A stretch of DNA of 64,000 nucleotides from Mortierella sp. BCC40632 (Eukaryota; Mortierellomycota; Mortierellomycetes; Mortierellales; Mortierellaceae), in NCBI GenBank assembly GCA_011634665.1, contig WAEK01000037.1, forward strand, positions 1 through 64,000, in the 5' to 3' direction. The notes below the pieces were generated by a model. That model was not told the origin of the DNA, did no database searches, and worked only from the letters and a program-made list of their open reading frames with translations. This document shows, one piece after another, positions 1 through 10,383 of this stretch. A program made the translations under genes and the position numbers. Within the stretch, counting starts at the first letter, position 1; the number at the start of each line of letters is the position of its first letter.

Positions 1-237
1 TGCAGACAGATCAGCCTGGCGGAAAGATTTAGTTATGTGTTTTTGAGTGAGTATATGCATTTTGAAATGGGAGGGAAAGACAAATAGTCCTTGATGATGT
101 CGAACGACAAGATAGGAAAAGAAAGAAATTGGCTCGGGTCTGCGGAAAGTCTAATGAGAGTAGTTCATAGTTATTTTACTTGTGATTTGTCCACAGTTAG
201 AGTTTAAAGATGTCAATAAGTCCATCTATCTATTGAG

Positions 238-447
238 ATGAAAAGAGTATTGGCGAGCAGCAATGAGAATAAAGCCGGAGCGAGCTCAAAGGTGGCCGAT
301 TGTAGAAAGAAGGGGACCCAGATTAAAAGGAAAAGGATAGAGGGAACCCAGATTAAAAGGAAAAGGATAGAGGGAACCCAGATCAAAAGAAAAAGGATAG
401 AGGGGACCCAGATCAAAAGGAAGGGGATAGAAGGTTTGTTCGGATAA
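238..447 (+). CDS. Small basic repeat protein (uncertain)
   Basis: An ATG-initiated 69-residue frame made largely of a tandem 30-bp DNA repeat encoding four copies of a ten-residue lysine/arginine-rich unit (GTQIKRKRIE). I recognise no family. The equivalent stretch in copy B (about 13176-13380) is broken by single-base differences, so there is no sign of conservation of the frame. It may simply be an open frame through a short tandem repeat upstream of gene 1. Confidence 0.2.
   Translation: MKRVLASSNENKAGASSKVADCRKKGTQIKRKRIEGTQIKRKRIEGTQIKRKRIEGTQIKRKGIEGLFG
313..433 (+). repeat. 30-bp tandem repeat, about four units
   Basis: Four head-to-tail units of a 30-bp motif beginning ACCCAGATTAAAAGGAAAAG. 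The last unit is diverged (AAGGGGATAG). The counterpart in copy B lies at about 13254-13376. Confidence 0.9.
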
Positions 448-717
448 CCTGAATAGATCTGGGAGGTACGGGGTAATATATGGATCTAAAAGTATTTGCG
501 AGTCGAAGCGGAAAATGATACAAGGGAAAGGAGCGGTGCATACAAGCAAAAACGAATGTTTTTTCACTGATTTGTATAAAAGGGGAAGGGTGAAGCATAT
601 TTTTGACAAGTAGAACTCTACTACACTTTTACCCATTGAATCCATCCTTTGCCACGAGGGAACATTCTGTCAAGTAATCCTGTCATTGAAAGTCATTCAC
701 CCAGAGCAGAGTAAGCT

Positions 718-1966
718 ATGGATCCCATCATCAATGAAAGTTGCGGTAAGAATGACAACGAGGCGTCCTCTAAACATGTCGTTTTCAAATGGCAATGTGT
801 CAAGACAAGATTAACACTTGTTTTGTCTACAATTTAGTTTCAACTTGACCTGACAAAGTACACCCCTATTGCTAATAGATGAAACCCGATCAAGTGAAAG
901 GAATGATGTCCCACCTACATCACTACCTTCCAGCACAATCCACGATGAAACTCTATGTGAGAACCGCGTGGACAAAGAGAACGGCAAGACGTTGGAAGAG
1001 GACGATGGAGAGGATTTAGAGAGCAGTGATCAAAGGTCTTTGCGCACCAAACGCAAGACAGTCGAGGAGTTTGTCGAAGAGAGACTTAAGAATCCATGTC
1101 AAGAGAACGACTTTTTGGTTTTTGAATACACGGATGGTGAGGAACTATGTTTTAAATTTGGGAATGTGAACATTTTCCATGGATGGCCACGAGGAGATGT
1201 AGAAAGGCCGGCTGGTGTTGAGCCGATTCCCGAGGATAGAAAGAGGGCCTTGTTCCCAGCTTTAATGGAAGAATTCGGCAAAAAGGAATTTGGACAGATA
1301 ATAATAGAAGGAAGACCGATTTTAGAAGTAGTATTCGACGACGATCGTTTGGACATTAAGACAGGCGAAGCCGTAGCTGAACCGGACAACCAAAGGTCAG
1401 AGAAAGGGATGAGAAGCGATGAGAGCAGATTGGACCTTTGTACAAGAGGCCAAGACCCAGATCTTCTTGAACTTGATGATGAGGACTCGATCGAGGAGAG
1501 CATACTGTTGAAATGGATGGGCGAACTACAAAAAATTAGGGATGAAATGGTGGCAATGATGAAAAGAATGAAGCGCAAACAAGAAGAAAGGGAGGCTAAA
1601 ATGGATAGAAAGATGAAGTAAGTAGATCATCTTTTAGCCACCAAGGTGTTGAATTTAAAACTCATTGAAGGAAGAAGAAGAAGAAGAAGAGATATTTGGA
1701 TTAACGCCAAGAGCTTTGACTGAATAAAGAAAAATGTATCAGACAAAGAGAATGACAAAAGAAAAAAAGCCCTCACGCTCATAGCGCAGGTACCGGATCC
1801 AGATCGAATGTCGGTCAAAGATGCAGAAAAATACATATCTCGGAAGGTGGAGGTGATGCGTCATGCGGTATTACGGCATTTATTCCCCTCTAGCATGCTT
1901 GTTCATGCAGTCAATGTCCACATCTGGTCCGAGTGCAGAGGCAGGACGGAGACAGCGCGTTTCTGA
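718..1966 (+). CDS. Repeat-borne orphan gene 1 (copy A), multi-exon
   Basis: No known family recognised. I choose the start at 718 (MDPIINESC). A GTAAG donor at 746 and the TAG at 876-878 give an in-phase 133-nt intron. Exon 2 (879-1617) encodes an acidic N-terminal half, then a middle region with FEYTDGEELCFKFGNVNIF and HGWPRGDVERPAGVEPIPED, and a C-terminal charged coiled coil rich in M, K and E (WMGELQKIRDEMVAMMKRMK). The apparent stop at 1619-1621 lies inside a GTAAGT donor. A further open stretch, about 1735-1966, encodes VPDPDRMSVKDAEKYISRKV and a tail ending ETARF, and is probably the last exon, although its acceptor is uncertain. Copy B (13661-14995) has the same layout with frameshifts. 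Recurrence only within the long repeat suggests that the gene travels with it. Confidence 0.6.
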
Positions 1967-2160
1967 TTTGACAAATCTCGACTTGCCTCAACCAGTATCT
2001 CAGCTGGTGCCTCTGAAACACCTCTCCCTCTTCCAACATCTCCATTAATATCTCTACCAACATTTCTACTACACCTCTCACATTCACAAACTCTACTAAC
2101 ATCTCTACTCTCAACTAACACCCCTCAGTTCTACTCTCTTCTAACACCTCTATATAACAC
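1967..2160. other. Pyrimidine-rich tract after gene 1
   Basis: CT-rich stretch with loosely repeated AACATCTCTAC-like words and no credible reading frame. It is conserved in copy B at about 14900-15110. It may be a 3' UTR of gene 1 or the border of the hairpin block. Confidence 0.5.
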
Positions 2161-2166
2161 TCTTGT

Positions 2167-2400
2167 AAATTCTCAACGGATACAGAGAATTTGCAGTGCG
2201 GTTCGGGTTTAGCAGGGAGGGAAATGAAATTGAGGCGAAATGTTTTGCGAAATGATTTGCGTTTTGGCAATGACCGTATTGGGAAAAGGTGGGGTAACGG
2301 GCAGGGTCACGGGTGAGGTGGTAAAGGGAGGGACGAGAGGCATATCTAAAAGGAGGGACGAGAGTGGGCAGGGTCTGGGGCAGAACTCATCCGAACGTAT
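2167..2400 (+). repeat. Hairpin 1 plus GC-rich block (direct repeat of 3570-3800)
   Basis: Begins with an inverted repeat: AAATTCTC at 2167-2174 and GAGAATTT at 2185-2192. The following sequence (GCAGGGAGGGAAATGAAATT..., GGGAAAAGG.GGGGTAACGGGC) matches the block after the second hairpin at 3570-3598, so two diverged direct repeats flank the 28S-bearing segment. Copy B has the same hairpin at about 15115-15140. Confidence 0.7.
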
Positions 2401-2454
2401 CGAAAACGACTTTTTTGGTACTATAGACGGTCGTGTGAGTATCACTCGTTCTAA

Positions 2455-2895
2455 ATAAAGAGAGAGAGAGAGAGAGAGACGGAAGGGAGGGAACGGAAGG
2501 GCGGGAATGGGGGCACGGAAGGAAGGGGGGGAAGAGGCAACGAAAGGGCGGGATTGAGAGAGAGAGAGGGGCGAAAAAGCAGTCCCGGAGAGAGACAGTC
2601 AAGAATCAGACACAGGAGCACAGGAGGGGGGGGACACAGCAGAGAGGGGTGCGCCAGAGAGAGGGAAGGAACCTCCTTGTGTTCAGGGTCGGGGAGGGCA
2701 GGGAGGGGGGTTGAGGGTAGGGTGGTTGTAGGTTGTTGTAGAGGGGAGGGGACACAGCAGAGAGGGGCGCCAGAGAGAGGGAAGGGAATCCTCTTGTGTT
2801 CAGGGTCGGGGAGGGTAGTGAGGGTGGTTGAGGGTAGGGTGGTTGTAGGTTGTTGTAGAGGGGAGGGGACACAGCAGAGAGGGCGCGCCCTTTTT
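2455..2895 (+). repeat. GA tract and ~115-bp minisatellite, copy A
   Basis: A (GA)n run is followed by G-rich sequence and then about two and a half units of a roughly 115-bp repeat. Each unit contains CACAGCAGAGAGGGGCGCCA, a TTGTGTTCAGGGTCGGGGAG block and TTGTAGGTTGTTGTAGAGGG. It ends at GCGCGCCC next to a T run and ACAAAGACAATGATCTCTCT. Open frames here on the opposite strand are low-complexity Leu/Ser/Pro artefacts. Confidence 0.85.
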
Positions 2896-2986
2896 TTCTT
2901 TACAAAGACAATGATCTCTCTCTGATCTTTACGCAGCAAGCTTTTATTATAAAAAAGAAGAAGAAGAATCGTTTTTTTAAAAAAAA

Positions 2987-3381
2987 CAAATCTGTAGAAC
3001 AATGGGCTTAATCTCAGCAGCTCGTAGCAACAAGGCTACTCGACTGCTTACAATACCCTGTTCATAAAAAGTCGTCTGCAATGGATTTATCTCTTCCAAT
3101 ATTTTGTTTTAAAAGCAGGTGCCTCACACAGCCTTTCCGCCATGCAAGACCTCCCCACGTAGTATGACTCAGGGCCCGAAGACCTATTCGTATTCAACTA
3201 GATATCGGAAAAGGCGGTAATCGTCGCGTTCTAGCACGGATTCTGACTTAGAGGCGTTCAGCCATAATCCAACGGATGATAGCTTCGGGTCATTGCCTGC
3301 TCAGGCAGACCCAAATACCAATTATCCGAATGAAGTGTTCCTCTCGTACTAACTTCAATTACTATTGCAACAACACTTCAT

Positions 3382-3436
<55 letters not shown>

Positions 3437-3555
3437 ATTAGTGGGTGAACAATCCAACGCTTACTGAATTCTGCTTCAGTATGATAGGGAAGAGCCGACA
3501 TCGAAGGATCAAAAGCAACGTCGCTATGAACGCTTGGCTGCCACAAGCCAGTTAT
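2987..3555 (-). rRNA. 28S rRNA 3'-terminal fragment, copy A (partial)
   Basis: Read on the minus strand this is the last ~570 nt of a eukaryotic large-subunit rRNA. It runs from ATAACTGGCTTGTGGCAGCC through the block CGATGTCGGCTCTTCCTATC and the sarcin-ricin loop AGTACGAGAGGAAC to the conserved end GCTGCTGAGATTAAGCCC. The remaining 5' part of 28S is absent, so it cannot be a functional rRNA gene. The 5' edge is the same in all four copies. Beyond the 3' end come A/T runs that may derive from the 3' external spacer. Confidence 0.93.
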
Positions 3556-3569
3556 TATAACCCTCTTAT

Positions 3570-3800
3570 AAATTCTCCTCTAGGAAGCAAGAGAATTTGG
3601 AGGGCGGTTATTGGGAGGCAGGGAGGGAAAGGAAATTCAGGCTTCGGGGTCGGGGCGGGGGCTATATAGGGAAGAGCGAGATGGGGGATTGAGCTTTTTG
3701 GGAAAAGGGCGGGGTAACGGGCGGGGAGAATCAGGTTGGTAGGGAGGGAGGGAGGAGGGGTATAAAAGGGAGGGAGGAGGGGTCAGACTCTGGGACATAT
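3570..3800 (+). promoter_or_regulatory. Hairpin 2, GC-rich block and TATA box upstream of gene 2 (copy A)
   Basis: Inverted repeat AAATTCTC (3570-3577) / GAGAATTT (3591-3598), then a G-rich block and TATAAAA at 3761-3767. The same arrangement precedes gene 2 in copies B (TATA about 16665) and C (30912) and survives in copy D (52629). The constant position before gene 2 suggests an RNA polymerase II core promoter. Confidence 0.55.
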
Positions 3801-4011
3801 CCATCTCACGAAGTCACGAAGTCGCCATCAGAGTCACCATCAGGACTTTAAAGGTACGGTGCGTGCCCAGGTGTGTGTGTGTGTGTGTGGTAAGCATGCT
3901 CGGAGCGTCGCCTTGTTTGACGCGCCTCTCCTCCTCTGTCCCACCGTCAGGACCGTTAGGACCATCAGTAGAACGAGTAGGGGAGGAGCGAGAGTAGAGC
4001 GAGTAGAGCGA

Positions 4012-4170
4012 ATGGGGTCAGAGAGGTTAGTAGGTATGAAAAGATGGGGGCCGTTTACGGAGAATGGGCTCGAAAAGGTCGAGGACGAGGAGCGGGTTCT
4101 GATTAGAGTCAGGATTGAACACCACAGCAAGGAAAATGAGAGCGGTGTGAGACGATTCAGATGGCATTAG
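4012..4170 (+). pseudogene. Gene 2, 5' remnant with chimeric tail (copy A)
   Basis: The first ~38 codons match gene 2 of copies B and C (MGSERLVGMK..., EDEERVLIRVRIEHHSK). At 4127 the repeat ends, and the frame continues for 14 codons of unrelated sequence (ENESGVRRFRWH) to a stop. The promoter block is intact, so a short chimeric transcript is possible, but most of the protein is missing. Compare 31158-32069 for the full-length version. Confidence 0.8.
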
Positions 4171-4418
4171 CAAATGCATATGTACTGTGGGTGAGGAGCA
4201 TATATAAGTATGATACTCATTAGTGTGTGGGAAAGGGGTGAGAAGGAAAAAAGAAAGTGTTCATTCGTGGAAAGCAAAATACTCGCTGAGAGAAGGATGA
4301 CGACTTCGGTTCGATTCAGGAAATGTCGGGGGCTAGGGAGCTAGGGTAGAAGTTCGTTTGGTTACAGTGTGATGGTTGAAGTGTTTTGGTAAAGGGAGGG
4401 ATGAAATTTCTGCAGATG

Positions 4419-4426
4419 TATAAATA
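4419..4426 (+). promoter_or_regulatory. TATA box of the POT1-like gene
   Basis: TATAAATA lies 118-125 bp before the start codon at 4544, a spacing repeated at several genes in this window. Confidence 0.5.
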
Positions 4427-4543
4427 GGGAGTGGCTAGTCTGTGTGAAGGGCGAACAGAACACTGGAACCGTTTATGTTTTGACTGACATAGATTTATCA
4501 AATAGCTCCTTAAATTTTCAGACGACAGGAAACGCTTCTTCCA

Positions 4544-4737
4544 ATGAGGTCTTGGATCATAAACCCAAAACGTAGAACCCTAGAAAACCTCGAGGTTGGC
4601 GAATTTTGTGATTTTGTTGGAGAGGTAAGAGGAAATGTGTCCGACAATAAAAAGGATGTTGAGTATTTTGGTGGTTTTGTTGCGTATTTTAGAGATTGAA
4701 TGAGGGGAGAAGTATGTGCTTTTGCTAACTTTTAAAT

Positions 4738-4781
<44 letters not shown>

Positions 4782-6715
4782 TGATTCGTATCCTTAATGT
4801 AAGAAATAATAGGTGTATGGTACTGTCAATGACCGATTATTCAACCCCAATTAATTGGACAAGGAGTTGTGGTGATAAACTATGGCCACCGACAATTCTT
4901 GTCACGCTGTGGGATGAACACTGCAGAGCGGCGCAATTGGAACGGGTAGGGATTGGAGAGTATCTACTTTTTGAAGAACGTTCGTGTCAAGCTTGATAAA
5001 AGCAAAAAATTTCGAGTTTTCTATGAGTGGTTATCGTGGTAATGGATTTGAAGAAAGATATCCGGTCGTATGTTTGGACTCAGATGATCCGAGGCTGTTT
5101 GAATTATTGGAGTATGTATTTCAGTCACTTGGAGAACGATTGTAGCGATGAATTTTAAAAATGATGCTAAAAGAGGCTTTATTATTTACGAGTAAAGGAG
5201 AAGGGATAGGGAATATCTCAGAATTTATGGCAAAAGTCCAGGACATGTTAGGCAGGACGAGGCAGCAAACGAGGCAATAAAAGACTGTTCGAGCGAGCAT
5301 GTGGAACACGTGATAGGGTCAATGGGACCAGCAACTGAAAGTCCAACATGTAAGTGAACGACAGAGTTTGTTGTTTAGTTGAGTGAGACGGGAAATTTGG
5401 GTAGACTGTTTTTAATGCATAAGTCAGACGTTGAAATGGATAGAGTTAGAAAAGAGGTAAATAAGAATAGAGATGAGGTAAGGGTAAATTTTGATGGATA
5501 GAAAACTATTGCGATTATAGAGGGAGAGATTCTAATGGCACGCTATGGCATAGGGATATGTGTTTGTAAAACCTCGAGTTAGAATAGTAGGGATTGAGCC
5601 CGATATACCAGCGGATCTTGTGGAGGTGAAGTGTAGAGTGTGTGAAAAAAGTTATAGGTTAGTGTCAAGCTAAAAAAAAAATAGTCTTTGAAGATGTAAA
5701 TATTTCTGTAATATTAGGATAAACGGCTAACACAAGATATCTTTCTATGTTAGTCCAATATCTGTCTCACGAAGAGTTCCAAAAAAGTGTAAAGTATGTG
5801 TTGAGGACGGTCACATTATTTTCAAATATAATTTTAGATTAAAGTTAATAGATGAGATTGGGCAAAGATACGAAGCAAACGTAGATGACAAAGCTGCAGT
5901 AAGTAGGAAGGGATAGAGGAACTATAATGGGTAATCAATGTAAAAAGAGTAACGATGTGAAGCGAAAATTCATTGATTGTAGAAACTACTTGGAGCAAAG
6001 GATGAACAAGAAATAACAGGATTCAAGGAGAGGATTCATCACCTGTTAGGCCTTTTGGAGGGTCTTGGGCTGGATTTAGGAGAGGCTGAAGAACTAGCGA
6101 GTAAGAAAGATATAGATGGTACCGCTTCGGTGTGGTTTGACTGCTGCTTGCGAGTGGATATAAAAAAAAGATGAGCGCAGGAGTAGTGATAAAAGCGAGA
6201 GGGATGTTAGGGAACAAGTCCACGGAAAGAAGCGATCAAAGGTGGAGGACTCAAGTTTTAGCAGGACAGGACAAGACACTGATATTTTGGGTGAAGCTGA
6301 TCTTGTTGATAATATGCAGTCTGAATTTATGAGTGGTGGAGGGATTCGAGTTGAGGATATCGACAACAAATCAAAGGGAAGAATGTGGAAGCAATCTTCA
6401 ACTGTTCCGGCAATATGTGACTCATCGGTAGATGAGGATCGAAAAAGAGATCAAGCTTCAAAATCATGTTCACGTAAGCGTAAGATGAACAGTTTAAATA
6501 GTACGGAAGTTAGAGTAATTTCAGAAGTAGAGCATGAAATTGATGGGAAAGGATCTACTAGAGAAAGGCGAAAGGGCTTTTATACCATGACATCTGATGA
6601 GGAGAAAGCATCGGATCCGTCAGGACAAATTAAGCAGAGAGAACGAGGAGTTGGTGGTGTTAGTGCAGATTTCAGAGGAGATCTTGTATTTACTAAGATG
6701 AAGGATAAATTGTAA
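4544..6715 (+). CDS. POT1-like telomere end-binding protein (frame broken several times)
   Basis: Exon 1 (4544-4624) reads LENLEVGEFCDFVGE. A 156-nt intron ending in 39 As plus G joins it in phase to VIRILNVRNNR. The pieces match POT1 OB folds: LSMTDYS, LVTLWDEH, then KNVRVKL in another frame. Further on, VRIVGIEPDIPADLVEVKC with C-x2-C, then CKVC and FKYNFRLKLIDEIG, match the POT1 C-terminal OB fold with its zinc-binding cysteines, followed by LLGAKDEQ and FDCCL near 6060-6160. A charged serine-rich tail runs to 6715. POT1 family members bind single-stranded telomeric DNA. Single-base shifts are needed near 4968 (T5) and 4995, at several points between 5050 and 5500, and near 6172. It is either a decayed gene or badly affected by indel errors. 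Family assignment is by eye from motif order, and the first OB fold of canonical POT1 is not evident. Confidence 0.66.
4741..4779 (+). repeat. 39-nt poly(A) tract at an intron end
   Basis: An uninterrupted A run directly before the AG acceptor of the POT1-like gene's first intron, where a pyrimidine tract is usual. Confidence 0.95.
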
Positions 6716-6928
6716 ACTGACAACAAGGTAACGAACGGATTATTACATCATAGGAGGAACAATTTACGGAGCATAAAGCAATAAAGATATTGGGAATGGC
6801 ATTGTCGACAGATATTGGTGACAATAAAAAAAAATCTAAGCTGAGAATGATATTAAAAGGAAAAAATAATTAAATAAAGGGCCATGGATGAGGGCGGAAA
6901 TGATGTATAACGACTAGCCTAAAAGTGC

Positions 6929-6936
<8 letters not shown>

Positions 6937-7012
<76 letters not shown>
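6937..7012 (+). repeat. (GA)n microsatellite
   Basis: About 38 perfect GA dinucleotides between the POT1-like gene and the F-box genes. A second simple run, poly(A) then (TAA)n, is at 7274-7318. Confidence 0.97.
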
Positions 7013-7015
<3 letters not shown>

Positions 7016-8030
7016 TCGGTCAAAAGCAGATTTGGTTGGCTGAGTAGAGCGCTGTAGGGAAAGGTACACGTGATCGTTCAATCTCCTCTCCATAGTCTCA
7101 CCCCCTTCCATAACCGTGTTAGTATAATATATGTTTTTCTTCATTCGTTCAGCTTTCCACTTTTTGTTTACAGTAGAAGCAGAAAACGAAAGACTGAGAA
7201 TCACCTTGGGGACGCATCCACCTATGCTCAACTTACTTCCTCCTCCTATTTATTAAAAAAGTATTATTATAGTGAAAAAAAAAAAAAAAAAAAAAAATAA
7301 TAATAATAATAAAAAAAAGGCGTTTTTTAACAATTACTCCTTTGTAAAAGGCCGCTTTATACAAATGACAATAACTCGTTCGGAAACTCTCTCTTCCTTT
7401 CTATATGAAACTTTTTAAGCGACTTGTGGTGTGAAGTGGTTTGGAAAATTTGATAGTAAAGCAACAAGCGTCTTGTGAGTTTGGATGGATGTTGAAAATG
7501 GTGAAGACAAAGGAAGTCGCATGCTCTGGTATCAAGTGGGGGGAAATAGAGAAAAGCAATAGATGAAAATGGTGGCAAAAGGAAGAGATGAAATTGACTA
7601 GGATGGGAAACAGGGAGGTAAAAGTGCTTTTTGCGGAAAAGATTCAGGAAGACGTATGTAGACTCGCACTGCTGCGGAGATGGAAAAGGGGGGGCATGGG
7701 ATGCATGACAAAAGTGGTAGTATCAAAGTTAACGAGAGCCAAAAAAAAAGGAAAACAAGGCAAAATTCATGCAAAAAAAAAAGTCAGATAAGAAGTAAAG
7801 ATTTATGGCTGGATGGGGTGAAAGCAAGTCAAACAGGAAGGTCATTGAATGAAATGGAAATGAATGGGAAAAAGCTGTATGGTTTAGAAAAGAAATTAGT
7901 TTTAGTTTATTTGCCCGTGAAAAAAAAAATCAATTTCTTTAAAAAGCGGAGAGTAGTTCTATCGTTTTTATCCATCCTTCACCACATAAACAATCCAGAA
8001 ATGAGGAGAAAAGTGTATGGTCCACATTCT
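7013..8030. other. Intergenic, no supported gene
   Basis: Contains the A-rich run at 7274-7318 and several short overlapping open frames (for example 7588-7791) that are lysine-rich by composition and show no motif. The frame entering 8031 from upstream is open but lacks similarity to the paralogous F-box gene, so I treat it as leader sequence. Confidence 0.4.
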
Positions 8031-9684
8031 ATGAAGTTGCGTTCGGCAGTGAGCAAACCCGATGAAGTAGGGGTTAAAACATCGACTCGCACCTATCCAA
8101 GATTGGTCTCCAATTCACCGTCAAGACCAACCCAGAAGCGGCGGTTGACCGAAAAGGATAACAGAAAAAAAGATGCGATAAATTCTGGTGTATTGAAGGT
8201 AAAAAAAAAAAAAAAAAAAAAAAAGAAGTAAAAGGAGATTGACGACTTGGAAGATTCATTGAAGTCTTGGCACCGAAGGTTCCTCACTATACTGACTGTC
8301 ATTATTGTGTAATGTTTGAGTGAGCAGCCAGTTCTGGATCCGATCCGTGTCCTTCCACTAGAGTTGGTTACCATGATTTTTGTATGCTTGAGTACTACTG
8401 AGCGGGTTGGATGTCTGGATGTTTGCCGTGTTTGGAAGGGAATTTTGCTATCCATTCCTCGGCTATGGAAAACGATTAGACTCTCAGATGATAGAGACTT
8501 TCACCTTTCATCGAAAGATGGAAAGGCATCACTGGAGGGGATCACTGAAGGGAAGCTGGAGATGATTCTTGGTCGCCAGACAGTCACAGATATAGTAGTC
8601 GGTCAAGGGTGCAAGTTGTCAGGGGAAGTATGGAGATTACTCGCAAAAAAAAACAAGAGCATAAGTTCATTTGGAAAATCTCGCCATCAGAAATACTGTA
8701 AAAGGGTGGGATATCCCAGCTTTGTGCACTGTGGCCTTCGGTCCCCAATCTTCGGGGGTTTGGATGTGTTCAGTCATGATGGACTTACGACAGCGATCCT
8801 GGTGAGAATCTTAAAAGTGCTGTCCCATGTTGGAAGTCTTGAGGATATCAGGAGATATTGACTGCCATGACTTTGGTAATTACATCCCTGGATTTTACCA
8901 TCCAAACTTGATATATCTTGAATATGTTCAGTATGGGATTGAGTCCAACGGAGAAATTTTCAAGTGTTTCGCCAGAATATTTCCAAACCTTGCGTTTCTT
9001 ATTTATGGGGGCAATTTTATTTCAGTAGAGTCGCTAGAGAGTCTTTGTGACTTGAAGAATCTTGGAGGCTTATCTCTAGGAATTGGTATTGATGATGGAG
9101 CAAGCCGGACAAATACTTTATTACGACGATGGGTGGAAGGGATCCCTGGCTTGAGGGATCTCTGCGTGAATGGATGCAACTGGATAACCGACGAGTGCAT
9201 TGGGATTTTGATGGATACTCCAGGCTTGGAAGATTCGGATAGATTAGGGGTGGTCCCGGTCGCTGAGAAATCTTGCTTTTGGGGTAATGACCAAGTGACA
9301 AGTGAAGGCTTATTGGCGTTGGCCAGGTCTCGGTCGCTGGTACTTGAGAAACTGACTTTAGCTGATTGTAGAGGACTGGGTGAAGAAGGGATACTGGAGC
9401 TTCTTAAGCAGCGAGGAAAGGAGCTTCTTCTCTTTGAGTGTCTAGGAACACCATTCCATTCGGATAGACTGATGTATGAGATTGCGAGAAGTTGTCCCAA
9501 GATCGAAATGGTCGATGTGTCTCGTTGCGGTGGTATCACCGGGAAGGGAATTGTTGAGCTTGCCAAAAAGCGAGGAGCGAGTTTGAAATGGATAAAAGTA
9601 AGAGGATGTCAGGGGTTGGAAACAAAGGATTTGAAATGTGCACAGAGACTCATTGGGGTCAATGGGAGGATTGTAAAAGAATAG
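8031..9684 (+). CDS. F-box / leucine-rich repeat protein 1
   Basis: Exon 1 (8031-8198) encodes a basic serine-rich N-terminus. The GT donor at 8199 is followed by 23 As. Exon 2 starts near 8328 (acceptor GAGCAG), in phase with PVLDPI. The F-box is LPLELVTMIFVCLSTTERVG with VCRVWKGILLSIPRLWK. LRR-type segments follow, such as LRDLCVNGCNWITDECIGIL, LEKLTLADCRGLGEEGILEL and KIEMVDVSRCGGITGKGIVE. F-box/LRR proteins are substrate receptors of SCF ubiquitin ligases, recruiting targets through the LRRs. A one-base shift near 8829 (three Cs) is needed to join VRILKVLS to MLEVLRISG. The gene at 10384-11902 is a tandem paralogue with the same intron position, which supports this model. Confidence 0.8.
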
Positions 9685-10383
9685 GAATAAGGTTATAGCA
9701 TAAAAATTGAAGTTGTGCCAGGGCAAGTGGTGTATTAGATCAGATTTGTTGGGGTGCTACTGCTGTAAAAAAACAAACAAGCGGAGAGGAGAGAAAAAAA
9801 ATGTGTAGGTCAAAAAGACGTCGGGCATGTTAGGGGGGCGTGGGTAAAAGCAGTTGAGTGTACAAAGGGGAATGAAGTGCTGGCGAGCAGAAGATTGGGA
9901 CCATGACAAAAAAGAGACGCATGACTCTTGTAATGCAAGATGAACTAACATGATAGTTTAGGGCTACGTCCACAGGGAAAAATGAATGTGGCGGAAAACA
10001 GGGGAAGACAGGGGAGGGGGCATGGTGTGATTGGGTGACTAACATGATAGTCAAATTAAAAGTGGGCCGAGGAAAAAAAGGAAAAAAAATGCGTGCGCTT
10101 TGCATGATAAATGGAAGAATCTGTCATCAACAATTTTTCAGTGTGTCGGTCGGACAAAAAAAAATGGCTCAGGGGTAGCGTAGCACTTGAGAGTTGTTGG
10201 TAGGGGAAAAAGGATGCATGGTCTAGAGGTTGGACTGGATGGGGGGAGGGGGTTTGTATGTAGCAAAGACCAACAGAGTACTCAACATTTCGGTATAAAA
10301 GCGCGTTTATCTTTTTCGAAAGAAAAAAAAAAAAAAAAAAAAAGAAAAGCGTCCTTATTTTGCCACCCACTACAGAGAACAAA
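9685..10383. other. Spacer between F-box genes with a repeated near-palindrome
   Basis: No credible gene. It holds two copies of ACTAACATGATAGT (about 9947 and 10039), a TATA box at 10294-10300, and an A23 run at 10323-10344 in the leader of the next gene. Minus-strand open frames here are low-complexity. Confidence 0.5.
10294..10300 (+). promoter_or_regulatory. TATA box of F-box gene 2
   Basis: TATAAAA lies 84-90 bp upstream of the ATG at 10384, followed by an A-rich leader. Confidence 0.55.

Larger units (their letters stand above)
1..4127 (+). repeat. Long chimeric repeat, copy A (left end outside window)
   Basis: Nearly identical sequence recurs from 12937 onward, starting with the shared string TGCAGACAGATCAGCCT. 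Copy A holds gene 1, a hairpin block, GA and minisatellite tracts, the antisense 28S fragment, a second hairpin/TATA block and the start of gene 2. Identity with copies B and C stops at about 4127, after CACCACAGCAAG, where single-copy sequence begins. Copy A has fewer homopolymer differences than copy B, and its gene 1 frame is open. No target-site duplication is visible at the right end. Confidence 0.9.

Noticed and set aside
2451..3002. Long minus-strand open frame rich in Leu, Pro and Ser
   Set aside because: It reads the complement of the GA tract and minisatellite. The composition is purely repetitive and the same happens at 15505-15900 and 51047-51619.
2987..3555. Functional rRNA gene
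   Set aside because: Only the last ~570 nt are present, with no 18S, 5.8S or upstream 28S in the window.
3445..3669. Plus-strand frames through the 28S fragment
   Set aside because: They are translations of antisense rRNA, recur only because the rRNA recurs, and include a methionine simply from the conserved rRNA sequence.
2900..3860. R1- or R2-type rDNA retrotransposon
   Set aside because: No reverse transcriptase or endonuclease motif in any copy, and the 28S edge lies well downstream of the known R1/R2 sites.
4300..4325. tRNA-like T-arm word GGTTCGATTC
   Set aside because: No matching acceptor stem, D arm or anticodon arm around it.
7070..7300. Open frame before the F-box genes
   Set aside because: Short, ends in poly-Lys from an A run, and has no similarity to neighbouring genes.
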